A DNA stretch of 64,000 bases from Pararhodobacter sp. SW119 (GTDB taxonomy: Bacteria > Pseudomonadota > Alphaproteobacteria > Rhodobacterales > Rhodobacteraceae), in assembly GCF_017811755.1 (NCBI RefSeq), contig NZ_JADDJF010000012.1:1-64000 (forward strand). Reading direction: 5' to 3'. Within the stretch, counting starts at the first letter, position 1. Each line of letters begins with the position of its first letter. Both the position numbers and the translations under genes were made by a program. The notes below the pieces were generated by a model that searched no databases, was not told where the DNA came from, and was given only the letters and a program-made list of their open reading frames with translations. This document shows positions 61,059 through 64,000 of the stretch, piece by piece.

Positions 61059-61883
61059 TCAGGCCAGCCACCGTTTGCGGCGCCGGTAGCTGCGCACGTC
61101 ACGGAAGCTCTTGCGGCCCTTGTCGGACATGCCCAGGTAGAATTCCTTCACGTCCGGGTTCTCGCGAAGCGCCTCGGCGGTGCCCTCCATCACCACGCGG
61201 CCGTTTTCCAGGATGTAGCCGGTATGCGCATAGCGCAGCGCGACGTTGGTGTTCTGCTCGGCCAGAAGGAAGGTCACGCCCTGTTCTCGGTTGAGCCGCT
61301 GCACGATCTCGAAGATCTGCTCGACCAGCTGCGGCGCCAGACCCATCGAGGGCTCATCGAGCAGGATGGTCTCGGGGCGCGACATCAGCGCCCGGCCGAT
61401 CGCCGTCATCTGCTGCTCGCCGCCCGAGGTATAGCCGGCCTGCGAGCGGCGACGCTCCTTCAGGCGGGGGAAGTATTCGTAGACCATCTCCAGGTCCCGC
61501 ATTGTCGCGGCGCGGCCGTCGGCGCGGGTATAGGCGCCGGTCAGCAGGTTCTCCTCGACCGAGAGATGCTCGAAACAGTGCCGTCCCTCCATCACCTGGA
61601 TGATGCCGGTCTTGACCAAGCCCGCCGGGTCGGCGTTGGCCAGGTTCTTGCCGCGATAAATGATCGACCCCTTCGTGATCTCGCCGCGTTCGGAGGCCAG
61701 CAGGCCCGAGATCGACTTGAGCGTCGTCGACTTGCCCGCGCCGTTGCCCCCCAGCAGCGCCGTGATCGCGCCCTTGGGCACGCTCAGGCTGACGCCCTTC
61801 AGCACCAGGATGACGTGGTTGTAGATCACCTCGATGTTGTTGACCTGCAATAGCGTCTCGGTCTTGGTGGGGTGGTCGAACAT
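61059..61883 (-). CDS. livF: Branched-chain-type ABC transporter ATPase (LivF-like)
   Basis: A 274-aa ATPase with Walker A GGNGAGKST (about 44), signature TSGGEQQMTAIGRA, Walker B TILLDEPSMGLAP, and the LivF end 'ILENGRVVMEGTAEALRENPDVKEFYLG'. A basic tail (FRDVRSYRRRKRWLA) exceeds the usual length. It lies between the binding-protein gene and the ligase gene. The partner LivG and LivH genes are presumably beyond the right edge. Confidence 0.92.
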   Translation of the reverse strand: MFDHPTKTETLLQVNNIEVIYNHVILVLKGVSLSVPKGAITALLGGNGAGKSTTLKSISGLLASERGEITKGSIIYRGKNLANADPAGLVKTGIIQVMEGRHCFEHLSVEENLLTGAYTRADGRAATMRDLEMVYEYFPRLKERRRSQAGYTSGGEQQMTAIGRALMSRPETILLDEPSMGLAPQLVEQIFEIVQRLNREQGVTFLLAEQNTNVALRYAHTGYILENGRVVMEGTAEALRENPDVKEFYLGMSDKGRKSFRDVRSYRRRKRWLA

Positions 61884-61918
61884 GACGCGAAGTCCCTGCG
61901 ATGGATGGGTCGGGATGC

Positions 61919-61940
61919 GGGCGCGGCCGGGGCCGCGCCC
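61919..61940 (-). terminator. Intraoperonic hairpin between binding protein and livF
   Basis: A 22-nt near-palindrome (GGGCGCGGCC and GGCCGCGCCC around GG) lies 15 nt after the binding-protein stop. It has no U-run. As with the importer at 55 kb, it probably sets a higher level of binding-protein message. Confidence 0.5.
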
Positions 61941-61955
61941 GCCCTTGGTCTCGGA

Positions 61956-63263
61956 TCAGCCGCCCGAACGCTCCAGGCACTGCGGTTCGATGTTGTTCTC
62001 GGCGGCGTAGGCCAGCGAGTCCTCCATCACCATTTCCATGATCAGGTCGCGATTCGGCGCGATCCAGTCGGTGATCAGGCTCCAGGTGCCGCTTTCCGCG
62101 TCCCACTGCTGGATCATCGCCTCGCCGGTGCCGCCGTGGTTCTGGCAGGTGACCTCGAAAGCCGGACCGAAGCCAGGCAGGCCCAGTTCCTCCATCAGCT
62201 CTTCGGTGATGACCAGGTTGGCCATGCCGTCACGCATCATCGCCGGAGTGATCTCCTCCACGCCGTGGATCTCCTGCGCCTTCTTCGCGGCTTCGACCGC
62301 CAGCATCGAGGCATACATGCCGCGCGAATAGAGCACGGTGCCGACCTCGTCGCCGGTGCCGGCCGCCAGGCCGCGGTCGATCACGTATTCCTGGATGTCG
62401 TCATAGATCGGGTAATCGCGCCCGGTCCCGTGCATCGCCAGCGACTTGTAGCCATGCGCGCCGGCACCCGCCGGGCGCACGTCCTGCTCGGACCCCGACC
62501 ACCAGACGCCGATGAAGTTCTCCATCGGGAAGCGGATGTTGGCGGCCTCCTGGATGGCGACGGCGTTCATCACGCCCCAGCCCCACATGGTCACGTAGTC
62601 CGGCCGTTCGCGGCGGATCTGCAGCCACTGGTTGCCCTGCTCCTGACCCGGGCTGTCGACGCCGATGGTGATCAGCTCGTATCCGTGATGCTCGGCCAGG
62701 CGCGTCAGCGTCGGGATCGGTTCGCGCCCGTAGGCCGAGTTGTGGTAGAGCAGAACGATCTTCTTGCCTTCGAGCGAGCCGTCGTTTTCCTCCAGCAGGT
62801 AGTTGATGATCACGCTGGCGCCGTCCCAGTAGGTGCCGGGATAGTTGAAGGTCCAGTTGAACACCTCGCCATTCACCGCCGAGGTGCGGCCGTAGCCCAT
62901 CGTGTGCATCGGCACCTGGTCTTCCATCGTGCGCGGGATCAGCTGGTAGGTGATCCCGGTCGACAGCGGCTGGATGACCAGCGGGCTGTCGCCGCGGATA
63001 CCCTGATAGCATTCCACGCCGCGCTCGGTGTTGTAGGCGGTTTCGCATTCGGTCATGCGGATCGGAACCCCGCCGATGCCGCCGTCGCGTTCGTTGATCA
63101 GCGTCAGGTAGTCCTGGTAGCCGTCGGCAAAGGCCATCCCGTTCGGGCCGAAGGGGCCGGTGCGGTAATTCAGCATCGGGAAATGCAGCGACTGGGCGAC
63201 AGCCGGGGCCGCTGCGGTCATGGTGACCGCAAGAACCGCGGCCATTCGGGTCATGTTCATCAT
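61956..63263 (-). CDS. Branched-chain-type ABC transporter substrate-binding protein (LivK-like)
   Basis: A 435-aa periplasmic binding protein with a signal peptide (about 3-23, APAVAQ). The type I fold shows 'GMAFADGYQDYLTLINERDGGIGGVPIRMTECETAYNTERGVECYQGI' and 'KKIVLLYHNSAYGREPIPTLTRLAEHHGYELITIGVDSPGQEQGNQWLQIRRERPDYVTMWGWG'. Three in-frame ATGs lie near the start; the one at 63263 or 63260 is supported by GGGAGG. The ligand may be an organic acid rather than an amino acid, given the ligase gene in the operon. Confidence 0.9.
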   Translation of the reverse strand: MMNMTRMAAVLAVTMTAAAPAVAQSLHFPMLNYRTGPFGPNGMAFADGYQDYLTLINERDGGIGGVPIRMTECETAYNTERGVECYQGIRGDSPLVIQPLSTGITYQLIPRTMEDQVPMHTMGYGRTSAVNGEVFNWTFNYPGTYWDGASVIINYLLEENDGSLEGKKIVLLYHNSAYGREPIPTLTRLAEHHGYELITIGVDSPGQEQGNQWLQIRRERPDYVTMWGWGVMNAVAIQEAANIRFPMENFIGVWWSGSEQDVRPAGAGAHGYKSLAMHGTGRDYPIYDDIQEYVIDRGLAAGTGDEVGTVLYSRGMYASMLAVEAAKKAQEIHGVEEITPAMMRDGMANLVITEELMEELGLPGFGPAFEVTCQNHGGTGEAMIQQWDAESGTWSLITDWIAPNRDLIMEMVMEDSLAYAAENNIEPQCLERSGG

Positions 63264-63315
63264 TTTTCCTCCCATGGACGTTGATGAATGATTGGCAATC
63301 AGGCGGCCCGCCCCG

Positions 63316-64000
63316 TCAGTGCGGGAAGGGCCAGAGGCGCAGCTTCTCCTTGATCGTGCGCCAGAGCGCGGTCAGCCCGTGCGGCTCCATCACCAGAAAC
63401 AGGATGATCAGCGCGCCGATGATCATGATTTCCAGGTGCGCGGCGACATCGGTGGGCCAGCCCAGGTTGTTGACCAGCAGGATCTTCAGCAGGACCGGCC
63501 CGACGACCAGCAGGAACGCGCCCAGGAACGACCCCAGGATCGAGCCCAGCCCGCCGATGATGACCATGAAGAGCACGAGGAACGACTTGTCGATGCCGAA
63601 GGATTCGCCGGCCTCGGCCGCGCCCAGATAGACGGTGAAGAACAGCGCGCCCGAGATGCCGACTAGGAAGGACGACACGGCGAAAGCCGACAGCTTCGCC
63701 CTCAGCGGGTTCACCCCGATGATCTCGGCGGCGATGTCCATGTCGCGGATCGCCATCCACTGCCGCCCCAGCGTGCCGCGCGTGAGGTTGCGCGCGAGCC
63801 AGGCGCTGGCGATCAGGAACACCGCGCAGAGCAGATAGCCCGACACCGCTGTCGCCGAGGCCCCGGTCACCGGATAGCCGAACAGCTCCCGCGTCGGCAT
63901 CGAGATCATGCCGGTGGGCGAGTAGTTGAAGAACCACGGCGTGCGCGTATAGAGCCAGATCAGGAAGAACTGCGCCGCCAGCGTCGCCACCGCCAGATAG
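63316..64000 (-). CDS. livM: Branched-chain-type ABC transporter permease (LivM-like), partial
   Basis: The last 228 or so residues of an inner-membrane permease; the 5' end lies beyond the right edge. Six hydrophobic segments are visible, with the LivM loop 'QWMAIRDMDIAAEIIGVNPLRAKLSAFAVSSFLVGISGALF' and 'VIIGGLGSILGSFLGAFLLV'. It ends 52 nt before the binding-protein gene and belongs to the same operon. Confidence 0.92.
   Translation of the reverse strand, partial: YLAVATLAAQFFLIWLYTRTPWFFNYSPTGMISMPTRELFGYPVTGASATAVSGYLLCAVFLIASAWLARNLTRGTLGRQWMAIRDMDIAAEIIGVNPLRAKLSAFAVSSFLVGISGALFFTVYLGAAEAGESFGIDKSFLVLFMVIIGGLGSILGSFLGAFLLVVGPVLLKILLVNNLGWPTDVAAHLEIMIIGALIILFLVMEPHGLTALWRTIKEKLRLWPFPH

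Noticed and set aside
58018-61294. Long plus-strand open frames opposite the caspase-like and ligase genes
   Set aside because: Same reason: no family features, and both are antisense to well-supported genes.

Overview
The window is one contiguous stretch of a high-GC alphaproteobacterial chromosome, most likely Rhodobacterales (Rhodobacteraceae-like). I infer this from codon and GC bias, the 41-residue alphaproteobacterial form of ribosomal protein L36, the hemH-plus-small-membrane-peptide pair, the MarR/nitrilase/grxC/comF cluster, and rhodobacterial-style intergenic repeats. I saw no insertion sequences, phage genes or CRISPR arrays. Only one stable RNA gene was found, tRNA-Val(GAC).

Region 1 (about 0.1-23.1 kb, all minus strand) is a type VI secretion system (T6SS) locus of 18 tightly packed, often overlapping genes. 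In transcription order they are tssA, tssB, tssC, hcp, tagJ, tssE, tssF, tssG, clpV (tssH), vgrG (tssI), an unknown 212-aa gene, a PAAR gene, an FHA gene, tssK, tssL, tssM, tagF and a PP2C phosphatase gene. All core parts are present except the outer-membrane lipoprotein TssJ. TssL carries a C-terminal OmpA-like peptidoglycan-binding domain, which may replace that anchor. FHA, TagF and PP2C proteins imply post-translational control, but no PpkA-type kinase lies inside the window. A shared upstream region (23.1-23.4 kb) holds a TTGACA promoter with an inverted repeat. From it a small lipoprotein and an exported caspase-family protease with Sel1-like repeats are transcribed in the opposite direction.

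Region 2 (about 26-45.5 kb) is mostly core metabolism and envelope genes: a glutathionyl-hydroquinone reductase-type GST, an MltB-type lytic transglycosylase, an SbtA/SbtB bicarbonate transporter and PII-like pair, a 5'-truncated DUF2853 remnant, zapE, sseA, a GNAT acetyltransferase, an aromatic aminotransferase, the MarR/nitrilase/grxC/comF cluster, a divergent methyltransferase, hemH, two L,D-transpeptidases around a CAP-domain lipoprotein, two Nudix genes, hslO and a tRNA nucleotidyltransferase.

Region 3 (about 45.7-64 kb) holds a two-gene ABC exporter, a VOC protein, an RNA uracil methyltransferase, a bacterial voltage-gated sodium channel, two unknown secreted or membrane proteins, an NMT1/THI5-type ABC importer next to N-formylglutamate amidohydrolase, tRNA-Val, rpmJ, a second caspase-like protein that has lost its catalytic cysteine, and a phenylacetate-CoA-ligase-like gene in line with a branched-chain-type ABC importer that runs off the right edge.

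Between the genes I found several repeated DNA elements: three related copies of an element headed by a TGC(T/G)CAA-NN-TTG(A/C)GCA palindrome, two identical 18-bp CTAG-centred palindromes, two copies of a GC-hairpin repeat of about 65 bp, and a perfect 20-bp repeat at the left edge and at 51.3 kb. These, the caspase next to the T6SS, and the unknown gene between vgrG and PAAR are the least explained parts of the window.
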